Shown: piece by piece, positions 45,822-54,269 of the stretch | How positions within the stretch are numbered: position 1 is the stretch's first letter | Layout: each line of letters opens with the position of its first letter | Source: Pyrinomonas methylaliphatogenes | Lineage (GTDB): Bacteria; Acidobacteriota; Blastocatellia; Pyrinomonadales; Pyrinomonadaceae | DNA length: 64,000 bases | Direction: 5' to 3' | Assembly: GCF_000820845.2 (NCBI RefSeq) | Contig: NZ_CBXV010000007.1 | Location: 62,082-126,081 of the forward strand | Program-made: the position numbers and the translations under genes | Notes under the pieces: generated by a model | What the model saw: the letters and a program-made list of their open reading frames with translations, nothing else | Told to the model about the DNA's origin: nothing | Database searches by the model: none

Positions 45822-45838
45822 ACTTCGGGGTCCGAAGT
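45822..45838 (+). promoter_or_regulatory. hairpin ACTTCGG-GGT-CCGAAGT upstream of ftsH
   Basis: A 7-bp perfect stem with 3-base loop about 55 bases before the ftsH start, in the tilS-ftsH gap. Without a T-run it is more likely regulatory than a terminator. Confidence 0.3.
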
Positions 45839-45893
45839 TGAGGCGACAAAGGGTGAAAAATAGGTTATCATTCGGTGACGGAGGCATACGGGG

Positions 45894-47837
45894 TTGAATT
45901 CCACAGCTAAGCAGATCGTCGTTTGGGTTCTGATCATCATGGGGGCGTTGCTCCTCTACCGCCTCTTCGCTGGGACGGCAGGGCGCGACGCTAAGCAGTT
46001 GCCGATCAGCGATCTCGTCGCAAAGATCAAGAAGAACGAGATCACGGAGTTGACGATCAAACAATCGGAAGTCGTCGCTACCGATGGCAAGCAGACTTGG
46101 CACACCCCGCTGGCCAACGAACAGTTCAAGGCCGACTTGATGAAGCTTGCTTCCGAGCCGAATGAGCGCGGTGAACAACGTGTGCGCGTCGAAGAAGAAG
46201 TGAGCGGCAATAGCGCCATCTGGACGATGGTGCTTTATTGGGCGCCGCTCATCTTTTTGATCGCGATCTGGATCTTCATGATGCGCCAGATACAGGCTGG
46301 CGGAAACAAAGCCTTGAGCTTCGGGAAGGCGCGAGCCAAGCTGCTCAATAACCAGCAAAAGCGCGTCACCTTCAAGGATGTCGCCGGCGTCGATGAAGCT
46401 AAGGAAGAGTTGCAAGAGATCATCGAGTTCTTGAAGGAACCGCAGAAATTCCAGAAACTCGGCGGGCGCATCCCGAAAGGCGTCTTGATGGTCGGCCCGC
46501 CGGGCACGGGCAAAACGCTGTTGGCGCGGGCCGTCGCCGGCGAAGCTAATGTCCCGTTCTTCTCGATCTCGGGATCGGATTTCGTCGAGATGTTCGTCGG
46601 CGTCGGCGCCAGTCGCGTGCGCGATCTGTTCGAGCAGGGGAAGAAGAACGCGCCCTGCATCATCTTCATCGATGAGATAGACGCCGTCGGTCGCCATCGC
46701 GGCGCCGGACTTGGCGGCGGTCACGACGAGCGTGAACAGACTCTCAACCAGTTGCTCGTCGAGATGGATGGTTTCGAGTCGAACGATGGCGTCATCATCA
46801 TGGCTTCGACCAACCGGCCCGACGTGCTCGATCCGGCCCTCCTGCGACCCGGGAGGTTCGATCGCCGCGTCGTCGTTTCGCGACCTGATGTGCGTGGGCG
46901 CGAAGGGATCTTGAAGGTCCATACGCGCAAGATCCCGCTCGGCGATGATGTCGATATCTCTGTGATCGCGCGCGGCACGCCCGGATTCACCGGCGCCGAT
47001 CTCGCCAACTTGGTTAACGAAGCAGCTTTGAATGCGGCGCGCAACAACCGCAAGGTCGTCACGATGGCCGATTTCGAATTGGCCAAAGACAAAGTGTTGA
47101 TGGGCGCCGAGCGGCGCTCGATGGTCATCTCGAACGAAGAGAAGCGCGTTACCGCTTATCACGAAGCGGGGCACGCGCTCGTTGGATTGAAAGTGCCCAA
47201 TGCCGATCCAGTCCACAAGGTGACGATCATCCCGCGAGGCATGGCATTGGGCGTTACGCAGCAACTGCCCGAAGGGGATCGGCATAATTACACCAAGGAG
47301 TATCTGCTCGGCCAGATCGCCATCTTGATGGGCGGGCGCGTCGCCGAAGAGGTCTTCTTGGGTAGCATTACGACGGGAGCGGCCAACGATCTCGAACGCG
47401 CCACAGAGTTGGCGCGCGCGATGGTCTGCGAATATGGCATGAGCGATCTCGGACCGCTCACCTTCGGCAAGCGCGAAGAACAGATCTTCTTGGGGCGCGA
47501 GATCGCCCAGCATCGCGATTTCTCCGAAGATACGGCGATCAAGATCGATCAGGAGGTGAAGAAGATCATCACCGAGCAGTACGAACGCGCGAAGAAGATC
47601 ATCCTCGAAAATCGCGAGGCGATGATCCGTTTGTCCGAAGCTCTCCTTGAGCGCGAAACGCTCGATGCCGTACAGATCCGCCGCATCGTCGCCGGGTTGC
47701 CGCTTGATGATGACGAGCCGCCGACTTCCGATGGGGATTCGGCGTCGAAGGTCAAAGAGAAGGAGGCGACTCCCACTGTGCCGAAATTGAAGCCGATCCT
47801 TCCGCCGATCACGGGAAGCAATCCCGCAACGGCATGA
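45894..47837 (+). CDS. ftsH: ATP-dependent zinc metalloprotease FtsH
   Basis: A 647-residue inner-membrane protease for damaged and regulatory proteins. Two membrane helices (about residues 7-25 and 105-125) flank a periplasmic domain; the AAA+ core has GPPGTGKT (about residue 200), [10 protein letters not shown] and the SRH, and the protease active site is HEAGH (about residue 422). It starts with TTG 45894 (GGAGG upstream). A strong terminator follows at 47865-47899, so it ends its own transcript. Confidence 0.96.
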   Translation: MNSTAKQIVVWVLIIMGALLLYRLFAGTAGRDAKQLPISDLVAKIKKNEITELTIKQSEVVATDGKQTWHTPLANEQFKADLMKLASEPNERGEQRVRVEEEVSGNSAIWTMVLYWAPLIFLIAIWIFMMRQIQAGGNKALSFGKARAKLLNNQQKRVTFKDVAGVDEAKEELQEIIEFLKEPQKFQKLGGRIPKGVLMVGPPGTGKTLLARAVAGEANVPFFSISGSDFVEMFVGVGASRVRDLFEQGKKNAPCIIFIDEIDAVGRHRGAGLGGGHDEREQTLNQLLVEMDGFESNDGVIIMASTNRPDVLDPALLRPGRFDRRVVVSRPDVRGREGILKVHTRKIPLGDDVDISVIARGTPGFTGADLANLVNEAALNAARNNRKVVTMADFELAKDKVLMGAERRSMVISNEEKRVTAYHEAGHALVGLKVPNADPVHKVTIIPRGMALGVTQQLPEGDRHNYTKEYLLGQIAILMGGRVAEEVFLGSITTGAANDLERATELARAMVCEYGMSDLGPLTFGKREEQIFLGREIAQHRDFSEDTAIKIDQEVKKIITEQYERAKKIILENREAMIRLSEALLERETLDAVQIRRIVAGLPLDDDEPPTSDGDSASKVKEKEATPTVPKLKPILPPITGSNPATA

Positions 47838-47864
47838 GGACCAAGGGGCGAAAGATACGCGCAA

Positions 47865-47899
47865 GCGGAAGCCGATCAACTGGCTTCCGCCTTTTTATT
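47865..47899 (+). terminator. intrinsic terminator after ftsH
   Basis: GCGGAAGCC (47865-47873), an 8-base loop, GGCTTCCGC (47882-47890), then CTTTTTATT: perfect 9-bp stem and T-run. Confidence 0.9.
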
Positions 47900-47951
47900 C
47901 CATTAATCTTATGTCGTCGCTGATCGCCGCGACGTCGGTGGAGTCCGACTT

Positions 47952-48824
47952 ATGGCGCGTATTTGGAAAACAGCGCGGCGCTCGATCGAACTTGGCGCGC
48001 GCACGCTCATCATGGGCGTGCTCAATACGACGCCCGATAGCTTTAGCGATGGCGGGCTCTTCGATTCGGTCGATCGCGCTCTCGCGCACGCGGAGCGGAT
48101 GGTTGCTGAGGGCGCAGACATCATCGACATCGGCGGGGAGTCGACGCGCCCCGGATCCTCTCCCGTTCCGGTCGAGGAGGAGTTGCGCCGAACCATCCCG
48201 GTGGTCGCGCGATTGGCTAAAATATTCGATCTGCCGCTGTCGATCGATACGACGAAGGCGGAGGTCGCACGTGCCGCGTTAGATGCTGGAGTCGAGATCA
48301 TCAACGATATTTCCGGGCTCCGTTTCGATCCTCGCTTGGCCGATACAGCGGCGCGCACGGGGGCCGGTTTGGTGCTCATGCACTCTCGCGGCGATCGGGC
48401 CTCTTTGCACGCTCAGCCGCCCAGCGAGGACATCTTCGCGGAAGTGATCGCCGGATTGCGCCAGAGCATCGCGGAAGCGGAAAGGCATGGTGTGGCCCGC
48501 GCGCAGATCGTGCTCGATCCGGGGATCGGCTTCGGCAAGACCGCCATGCAGAACGTCGAATTGATCGCGCGCTTGGATCGCTTGGCCGGAGAGTTCCGCG
48601 AATTCCCGTTGCTCGTCGGCCCCTCGAGGAAATCTTTCATCGGCCATCTGCTGAACGGTGCCCCTGTGGACCAGCGATTGCACGGCACGATGGCTACGGT
48701 CGCGATCTCGATCTTCCTCGGCGCCGCGATCGTGCGTGTGCATGATGTGCGCGCCGCAGTCGAAACGGCGCGCGTTGCCGATGCCCTTCGGCAGATCGTC
48801 GCCGAAAGCTACAAGTGTGCATAG
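47952..48824 (+). CDS. folP: dihydropteroate synthase
   Basis: Condenses p-aminobenzoate with hydroxymethyl-dihydropterin diphosphate in folate synthesis; target of sulfonamides. The 290-residue protein has the N-terminal TLIMGVLNTTPDSFSDGG, DIIDIGGESTRPGS, and the C-terminal motif LLVGPSRKSFIG. The barrel strands are complete. It follows the ftsH terminator and leads a small same-strand run with lptE and holA; whether they are one operon is uncertain (36-base gap to lptE). Confidence 0.93.
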   Translation: MARIWKTARRSIELGARTLIMGVLNTTPDSFSDGGLFDSVDRALAHAERMVAEGADIIDIGGESTRPGSSPVPVEEELRRTIPVVARLAKIFDLPLSIDTTKAEVARAALDAGVEIINDISGLRFDPRLADTAARTGAGLVLMHSRGDRASLHAQPPSEDIFAEVIAGLRQSIAEAERHGVARAQIVLDPGIGFGKTAMQNVELIARLDRLAGEFREFPLLVGPSRKSFIGHLLNGAPVDQRLHGTMATVAISIFLGAAIVRVHDVRAAVETARVADALRQIVAESYKCA

Positions 48825-48860
48825 CATCTGTCGTTTCGCCTAACGTGACGCATCGCGGTT

Positions 48861-49475
48861 ATGTTTAAGATGATTCGAAGTGGTCGCTATCTCTGGGGGG
48901 GAAGGATGGGATTGGGCCGTCTTTCGAGCGGGTTCGCTCGAAATGGTCGGCGCGTCCTCCTGTTGGTTACAATCTCGCTTCTCGCTTCCGGGTTCACGGA
49001 ATGCTACAAGCCGATGACGCGCAACGGCCTGCCTGAACGGATACACGTCATCGCCGTCCCCGCCTTTCAGAACCAGGCGTTGCATTACCGGATCGAATCG
49101 CGCTTCACCAAGGCGGTCATGGATGAACTCATTCGTCGCGGTCGCGGGCTGCGCGTCCAAAGCGAACGCGATGGGGCCGATGCGGTGATAGATGGGACGA
49201 TAAAGCGGTTCGGCTTCTCCAGCGTGCTGCTCGACAATAACGGGCGCGCGCGCGTCTTCGAAGTGGAGATTCAAGCCGCCGTCACGGTGCGCGATCAGAA
49301 GGCGAACAAAGTGCTTTATGATAACCAAAACTACGTCTTTCGCGGCGAATTCGAGTTCGCGCAGGATCCGCGCGTCTTCTTCAATGAAGAGGATGCGGCG
49401 GTCGATCGAATCGCGCGTAGTTTCGCCGAGAGCTTGGTCTCGACGCTCGTGAATGGATTCGGGGCGATAAGATGA
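48861..49475 (+). CDS. lptE: LPS-assembly protein LptE-like
   Basis: A 204-residue exported protein matching the LptE/RlpB family, which plugs LptD in the outer membrane for LPS insertion. After a hydrophobic N-terminus (RRVLLLVTISLLASGFTEC) comes HVIAVPAFQNQALHYRIESRFTKAVMDELIRRG and YDNQNYVFRGEF. The Cys of the putative lipobox is FTEC, which is atypical, so lipidation is uncertain. The start may be internal (ATG 48906). Its last codons overlap holA by 4 bases, implying coupling. Confidence 0.75.
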   Translation: MFKMIRSGRYLWGGRMGLGRLSSGFARNGRRVLLLVTISLLASGFTECYKPMTRNGLPERIHVIAVPAFQNQALHYRIESRFTKAVMDELIRRGRGLRVQSERDGADAVIDGTIKRFGFSSVLLDNNGRARVFEVEIQAAVTVRDQKANKVLYDNQNYVFRGEFEFAQDPRVFFNEEDAAVDRIARSFAESLVSTLVNGFGAIR

Positions 49476-50476
49476 GCACGTTGACGCGCGAGGAGTTGCG
49501 CCGCCAATTGAAGAGCGGGAAGCTGCATCCGCTCTACTTGCTTTATGGTCCGGAGGAGTATTTGCGTGAAAAGGCGGCCCGCGCGATCGCCGATTCGGCG
49601 CTCAACGGCGCGCCGCTGCGCGAGTTCAATGAGTCGAGGTTCGATCTGGCCGTTGCCGACATACAGCACGCGCTTGCGTCGGCTTATGAGCTGCCGGTGA
49701 TGGGATCGCGCCGCGTCGTGCATATCGCCAATTTCAGTCGCTTGCGTGAGGCAGACGAAGAGGCCTTGGGACGCTACCTGGTCCAGCCAGCGGAGACCGC
49801 GGTGGTCATCTTCACCGCCGACGATCTCGATAAGCGAAAGAGGCTGAGCAAGTTGCTGCTCGAACGTTGTGCCGCCGTCGAGTTCCCGATCCTCAACGAT
49901 ATGGAGCTCGCGCAGTGGGCGCGCGGGCAATTGAAAGAGTTGGGCGCGACGGTTGATGAAAGAACATTGCACCATATAATCGCGCTCGTCGGGCCACATG
50001 TCCGTCGGTTGGCGATCGAATTGGAGAAATTGGCGACGGCTGCTTTGCCTCAAGGGCAGATCACGATCGATCTGGTCGAAGCTCTGACGGATCGGTCGCG
50101 CGAGCTTTCAAATTTCGAATTGACCGATCATCTCATCCGGCGAGATAAAAAACGCGCGTTGATGACGTTGCGCCATCTGTTAGCGGATGGCGCGGAACCG
50201 GTCATGCTGTTGGGGCTCATCGCGAGCAATTATCATCGGTTGGCTTTGGCGAAGGAGTTGATGGCGCGCGGAGCGCCGACATCCGAGGTCTTCCGCGTTG
50301 TCGCCTTGCCTTTCAGCAAGCGAGAAGAGTTCCTCGCCACCGCACGTCGAACCGATGCGCGCGTCTTCGCGCGGGCGATCGAGAGGATCGCCGCGGCGGA
50401 TCTCGCCATTAAAACATCGCAAGCGACGCCGCAGTTGCAACTCGAAATGCTCATCTGTGAACTCTCAAATCTTTAG
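49472..50476 (+). CDS. holA: DNA polymerase III delta subunit
   Basis: A 334-residue clamp-loader subunit that opens the beta clamp. The N-terminus PLYLLYGPEEYLREKAARAI and the segment RLREADEEALGRYL...TAVVIFTADDLDKRKRL match HolA, and the C-terminal helical part has LIASNYHRLALAKELMARG. Translation begins at ATG 49472 inside the lptE stop (ATGA overlap). It is followed by a repeat-containing gap before rpsT. Function is core replication. Confidence 0.9.
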   Translation: MSTLTREELRRQLKSGKLHPLYLLYGPEEYLREKAARAIADSALNGAPLREFNESRFDLAVADIQHALASAYELPVMGSRRVVHIANFSRLREADEEALGRYLVQPAETAVVIFTADDLDKRKRLSKLLLERCAAVEFPILNDMELAQWARGQLKELGATVDERTLHHIIALVGPHVRRLAIELEKLATAALPQGQITIDLVEALTDRSRELSNFELTDHLIRRDKKRALMTLRHLLADGAEPVMLLGLIASNYHRLALAKELMARGAPTSEVFRVVALPFSKREEFLATARRTDARVFARAIERIAAADLAIKTSQATPQLQLEMLICELSNL

Positions 50477-50488
50477 CAGCGAGCTCAT

Positions 50489-50574
50489 AAATGCCTCTTT
50501 CGGCTCGACCCGTGAGCACCGCTTGCGTCGGCGTCGTGATCGTTTGAATCCCACAAATGCCTCTTTCGGCTCGA
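50489..50574 (+). repeat. direct-repeat doublet after holA
   Basis: AAATGCCTCTTTCGGCTCGA occurs identically at 50489-50508 and 50555-50574 (period 66), with a few extra matching bases on each side. It lies 12 bases after the holA stop. The remaining 370-base gap to rpsT also has the 32-bp dispersed repeat at 50581-50612; I see no gene or RNA in the rest. Confidence 0.85.
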
Positions 50575-50580
50575 TCCACT

Positions 50581-50612
50581 TCAGCTTTTGCCGTTTTTGA
50601 GATGACTTCTAG
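50581..50612. repeat. second copy of the dispersed 32-bp element
   Basis: TCAGCTTTTGCCG(T)TTTTGAGAT(G)ACTTCTAG matches 30958-30989 with two mismatches, without the left arm of that palindrome. Confidence 0.6.
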
Positions 50613-50848
50613 AGAGGAAGTTTCGGTTGGCAGCCGCAGGTCACCGCTTCGACGAGGAGCGTCCAGCTAGGATCTCGACGCGGGTGGCTTTTCGGAGACT
50701 TCCCCTCGGTTCTCTCTGATCGAGTCGTCCTTATCTAGACCCAACTGTCGCGTCCGCTGCGGAGACTTCGCTCGTCAGGAGATGGACACGGGCACCGCGC
50801 CTCCGTTTCACTGTGTGCCGCTCAATGAGCCAGTCTTTCCGGGCTACG

Positions 50849-51124
50849 CTAGGCTGAGGCTTGAGTTAGTTGGTTGAGGCGTGAGGTCAACCGCGATTTG
50901 TATCTCGCCGCCGCGTTGCGATGGATCACGCCCTTCTGGACCGATTTGTCGATGATGGAGATCGTTTGAGGTAGAAGCTGTTGGGCGGCCTGATAATCTC
51001 CCGATGTGAGCGCGGCGCGGAACTTCTTGATCGCCGTTCTCAAACGGCTCCGGTTGCTCCGATTGATGCGCCGTCTCTTCTCATTTTGGCGCATCCGTTT
51101 CTCTGCGGACTTATGATTCGGCAT
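50849..51124 (-). CDS. rpsT: 30S ribosomal protein bS20
   Basis: A 91-residue, very basic small-subunit protein. MPNHKSAEKRMRQNEKRRRINRSNRSRLRT is the standard S20 start, followed by the helical SVQKGVIHRNAAARYKSRLTSRLNQL. It has a good promoter TTGACG-N18-TATATT (51179-51208, minus strand). Monocistronic. No unusual feature. Confidence 0.96.
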   Translation of the reverse strand: MPNHKSAEKRMRQNEKRRRINRSNRSRLRTAIKKFRAALTSGDYQAAQQLLPQTISIIDKSVQKGVIHRNAAARYKSRLTSRLNQLTQASA

Positions 51125-51178
51125 CTTACGCTTCTCTCCAGGCTACGGTTGAAAGTTCGTGGTTTTAGCGAAAAGAGA

Positions 51179-51208
51179 AATATAGTGCGTCGATTGACGA
51201 ATCGTCAA
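51179..51208 (-). promoter_or_regulatory. sigma-70 promoter of rpsT
   Basis: TTGACG at 51208-51203 and TATATT at 51184-51179 on the minus strand, 18-bp spacer. The -35 lies in a TTGACG...CGTCAA palindrome. Confidence 0.7.
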
Positions 51209-52683
51209 GGGATCGACGAAGCGTTCTTTTCGGGCGAGTTGACCCCTTGTGCCTCGTCAGGGCGTTGCGGCAGAAGTTCCGCCGTATACAGCGTGCAGTA
51301 GGCGCGATAGTAGTTCATCACTTTAAAGACGTAGTCTTTGGTTTCAGCGAAGCCTATCTCAGCCGTGAAGATGCCCGGGTCCCGTTTGCCTGAGCGTTCA
51401 AGCCAGCGCGCGACGTTGTCCTCTCCGCCGTTATATGAAGCGACGACCGCTTCGGGCAGTTGAGGGAAGAGCTTGGTGAGTTCGGCGAGATAGGCTGCAG
51501 CGATCTGGATTGAGATCTCGGGACGATAAAGATCCATCTCTCCGACCTCGCTCAAATTCGCGCGCGGGCCGTACTTTTGGGCGATGTCGATGGTCAACTG
51601 CATGAGTCCGCGGGCGGCGGCTCGAGAACGGGCCTGTGGGCGAAAAGCGCTCTCTTGGCGCATGATGGCGAGGATGAGGCGCGGATCGAGACCGCGCTCT
51701 TTAGCCACGCGCAGAACGATCTCGCGGTATGGCGTCTCGCCGAAATCGGCTGAGGTTCGGATCTGATCGCGCACTCGGCTCGCTCGGGCAATGGCTTGCG
51801 CGCGTTGCCCAAGGCGCATCAAGCGCATAGTGGCGAGCCATCCGTAGTAGGAATAGATGCTGTCGGGGATGAGTTGATAGATACGGGCCGCCTCGGCTGA
51901 GTTGCCGAGTCTTTCCAGACTGTAAGCGCGAAGGTAATTGACCTCAGCGACGCTTGTCATCGTGCCAGTGAGAGGCGATCGGAGCAGTTCATCGCTTAAA
52001 GTCACGGCTTTGGTCCAGTTGCCGCGCGATATTTCGAGTCGAAGGTGCGCGAAGAGCGCGTTGGTCGCCGTCGGCGTCCCGGCGAATTTCTGGCGCGTGC
52101 GTTCGATCCAGTCAAGCGCCTCCTGCGGCTTGCCAGCTTCGCGCAATGTGTCGATCGTATTCAGATAGGCGTCGGCGATCCGCTCCCCTGCCGGAAAGCG
52201 CGCGATATAGGCTTGATAGCGAGAAGCGGCCTCGGCTGCGCGCCCTAAACGCAGAAGCGTCGGGGCGACGAAGTAAAAACCGTCACGCCCTTCGCGCGAG
52301 TTCGGATAGTCGCGACCAAGCTTTTCGAAGAAGGGGAGCGCCTCCGCATAGCGGCGTTCCTGATAGAAGGATCGTCCGATGCCGAACAGGGCTGCGGGGA
52401 CGCGCTCGTCATTGGGATAGCGTGTGATCAACGCTTGCCAGTGTGCGCGCGCTTCGGCGAAAGCGCGGTTGGCGAAGTAGATGGCCGCACGGCGCATATG
52501 CTCTTCGGCGCTGAGCGGCGCCAACTCCCCGTTACTGGTGCGGCTCGCTTGATCGAGCCTCCTCACCGCAGCCAGGGCGGCATCGCCCTGCGCGATGGCT
52601 CCGTTTGACAGGGCCAGAGCCGAAGTCGCCAACGCCGCGGCGACGATGAGAATAAGCGGCGAATCTGTTGAGCGAAGTCTCAT
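51205..52683 (-). CDS. soluble lytic transglycosylase (Slt70-like)
   Basis: A 492-residue periplasmic enzyme that cleaves peptidoglycan glycan strands. A signal peptide begins the protein (MRLRSTDSPLILIVAAALATSALALS), TPR-like helices fill the middle (e.g. YEERRYAEALPFFEKLGRDYP), and the C-terminal SLT domain has catalytic Glu in IMRQESAF, then ARGLMQL and VASYNGGEDNV. ATG 52683 is preferred; a TTG eight codons upstream is possible. It is close to class A PBP genes in function only. Confidence 0.9.
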   Translation of the reverse strand: MRLRSTDSPLILIVAAALATSALALSNGAIAQGDAALAAVRRLDQASRTSNGELAPLSAEEHMRRAAIYFANRAFAEARAHWQALITRYPNDERVPAALFGIGRSFYQERRYAEALPFFEKLGRDYPNSREGRDGFYFVAPTLLRLGRAAEAASRYQAYIARFPAGERIADAYLNTIDTLREAGKPQEALDWIERTRQKFAGTPTATNALFAHLRLEISRGNWTKAVTLSDELLRSPLTGTMTSVAEVNYLRAYSLERLGNSAEAARIYQLIPDSIYSYYGWLATMRLMRLGQRAQAIARASRVRDQIRTSADFGETPYREIVLRVAKERGLDPRLILAIMRQESAFRPQARSRAAARGLMQLTIDIAQKYGPRANLSEVGEMDLYRPEISIQIAAAYLAELTKLFPQLPEAVVASYNGGEDNVARWLERSGKRDPGIFTAEIGFAETKDYVFKVMNYYRAYCTLYTAELLPQRPDEAQGVNSPEKNASSIP

Positions 52684-52764
52684 CGCGTTACATCCCTGAA
52701 TCGTCAATCGCTTTGATGCTTTCGCCGCGATGAAGGGAGGCCATCGAATGTCGAGTCACGGCGA

Positions 52765-53208
52765 TCAAACTTCCGCCGCTGTGGATTCGTTCTCTATCTC
52801 ATAGGTGGAAACGATCTCGACCGTTGGTCGCAACGTCGCGGCGACGCTGCAATACTTATTCTCCGATAGTTCGATCGCTTGCTCTACGGCCCGTGCGGAG
52901 ACGTTCACGCCGCGGATGATGTGACGAACCTCCATGCGCGTGAAGTGGCGCGGATGCTCGTCGCGGCGCGCGCCGCGCACTTCGACGCGATAGTCTGTTA
53001 CCTGTTCGCGCTTTTTGCGTAGTATCCCGATGACGTCAACGGCTGTACAAGCGCCAAGCGCGATGAGCAGCAGTTCCATCGGCGATGGAGCGGCGTGGCG
53101 CGCGCCGTCGGTGTCGATCGCTTGCGCGTGTCCGCTTGGCGTGATGCCGATGAAGAAGCCATGGTCGGCGAAGTGAACCGTCGCTACTAGATCTTTGCCC
53201 TCACTCAT
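52765..53208 (-). CDS. OsmC-family peroxiredoxin-like protein
   Basis: A 147-residue protein of the OsmC/Ohr superfamily, which detoxifies organic or lipid hydroperoxides. The pattern PMELLLIALGACTAVDVIGILRKKREQV supplies the first conserved Cys (ALGACTA), and SENKYCSVAATL the second. ATG 53208 follows AGGAGG. It diverges from the exported 53441 gene; the gap holds the promoter for the latter. A stress role is inferred from family. Confidence 0.85.
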   Translation of the reverse strand: MSEGKDLVATVHFADHGFFIGITPSGHAQAIDTDGARHAAPSPMELLLIALGACTAVDVIGILRKKREQVTDYRVEVRGARRDEHPRHFTRMEVRHIIRGVNVSARAVEQAIELSENKYCSVAATLRPTVEIVSTYEIENESTAAEV

Positions 53209-53352
53209 GATCGAAACCTCCTCGGAAACCCTAAATGTTCTAAAGCTCTGCGGGCTGCAGCATAACACGAAGGCCGCGCCCCGCTTCAAGGACGAGCCTT
53301 TTTCGGTTCACGGCTTCCGATTCCCAGCAACCGATTGCAGCGAAAAAGGAGG

Positions 53353-53381
53353 TTGTTCTCGCGCCGAGCGCTGGTTAAAAT
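53353..53381 (+). promoter_or_regulatory. sigma-70 promoter for the 53441 gene
   Basis: TTGTTC (53353-53358), 17-bp spacer, TAAAAT (53376-53381). Confidence 0.5.
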
Positions 53382-53440
53382 GTAAAGCGAGGTATTGGGC
53401 TGATCTCGCAGCCGGAGAAAGCGAAGAGATAAGGAGGCCG

Positions 53441-53938
53441 ATGATGTTTCGCTTGCGGGAACTGATCGTCGCAGGATGCCTTGTTCCGGCTCTGTTTGGT
53501 TTCCCGGTCACGGCCCGCGCTCAGAGTCAGGCGCAGAGCCAGAACGCAGTCTCCGGGGAGAGACAGACGGATGAGCCGGTGTTGCGCGAGTATCGGGGCA
53601 TCAAGATCGGCATGACGTTAGATGAAGTGCATCAAAAACTCGGCGACCCGAAAGAGAAGAGCGACCGATTGGACATTTACACTTTCTCCGATTCGGAGAC
53701 GGCACAGATCTACTACGATGAATCGAAGAAGGTGATGGCCATCGCCGTCATTTACACGGGGCGCGATAATAACGCGCCGACGGCCAAAGCCGTGTTGGGC
53801 ACCGATGTCCAACCGCGTCCTGATGGCTCAGCCTATCTTATGATCCGCTATCCGAAAGCGGGTTACTGGGTCTCTTATAGTCGTACGGCCGGAGAAGAGC
53901 CGATCGTGACCGTGACCATGCAAAGGATGGTCCCGTAA
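53441..53938 (+). CDS. exported protein, unknown
   Basis: A 165-residue exported protein: AAGGAGG before ATG 53441, then a signal peptide (MMFRLRELIVAGCLVPALFGFPVTARA). The mature part has REYRGIKIGMTLDEVHQKLGDPKEKSD and DIYTFSDSETAQIYYD, which resembles SmpA/OmlA/BamE-like beta proteins but without enough conserved residues to assign. It is likely periplasmic. Single gene between OsmC and a glycine-zipper protein. Confidence 0.7.
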   Translation: MMFRLRELIVAGCLVPALFGFPVTARAQSQAQSQNAVSGERQTDEPVLREYRGIKIGMTLDEVHQKLGDPKEKSDRLDIYTFSDSETAQIYYDESKKVMAIAVIYTGRDNNAPTAKAVLGTDVQPRPDGSAYLMIRYPKAGYWVSYSRTAGEEPIVTVTMQRMVP

Positions 53939-54028
53939 CTCGCTTCGGTTAATCGAAGTCACTTGCGCGCGGTTTGCGTCTCCGTGGCGCAGAAGGTGAA
54001 GTTTAAGTTGATCCTTTATAGGCATTCG

Positions 54029-54049
54029 CGTGAGCGCGACTCACGTTTT
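54029..54049 (+). terminator. probable intrinsic terminator after the 53441 gene
   Basis: CGTGAG-CGCGA-CTCACG followed by TTTT (54046-54049), about 90 bases after the stop. Confidence 0.5.
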
Positions 54050-54187
54050 CGGTCTGAATCTCACTCCATTTGGTCGATTCAATGAGGCCGCGTGCGTCGG
54101 TATCGCTCCCTGATCCTTTCCCAGCGCCGCAGCGTTCGCGCGAAATAGATGCGCAAAGGAGCTCCTGACCCAATGCAGATCGCGGTG

Positions 54188-54203
54188 TGGCATAGCGATT
54201 GCC
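54188..54203 (+). promoter_or_regulatory. sigma-54 promoter of the glycine-zipper protein gene
   Basis: TGGCATAGCGATTGCC matches TGGCAYR-N4-TTGC exactly, 66 bases upstream of ATG 54270. It extends the sigma-54 set beyond the stress cluster. Confidence 0.8.
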
Positions 54204-54269
54204 CCTTTCCCGTAAAGGAAGTAGATGCGTCTAATGAGAGTACGGAATCGGAACTTACGGAGGGGAGCC

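Noticed and set aside
45720-47879. A 719-codon open frame opposite ftsH
   Set aside because: The plus-strand FtsH motifs are unmistakable; this frame is its antisense reading.
50477-50848. A tRNA or other structured RNA after holA (GTTTGAATCCCAC resembles a T-arm)
   Set aside because: No acceptor stem or full cloverleaf can be built, and RNase P, tmRNA and SRP signatures are absent.
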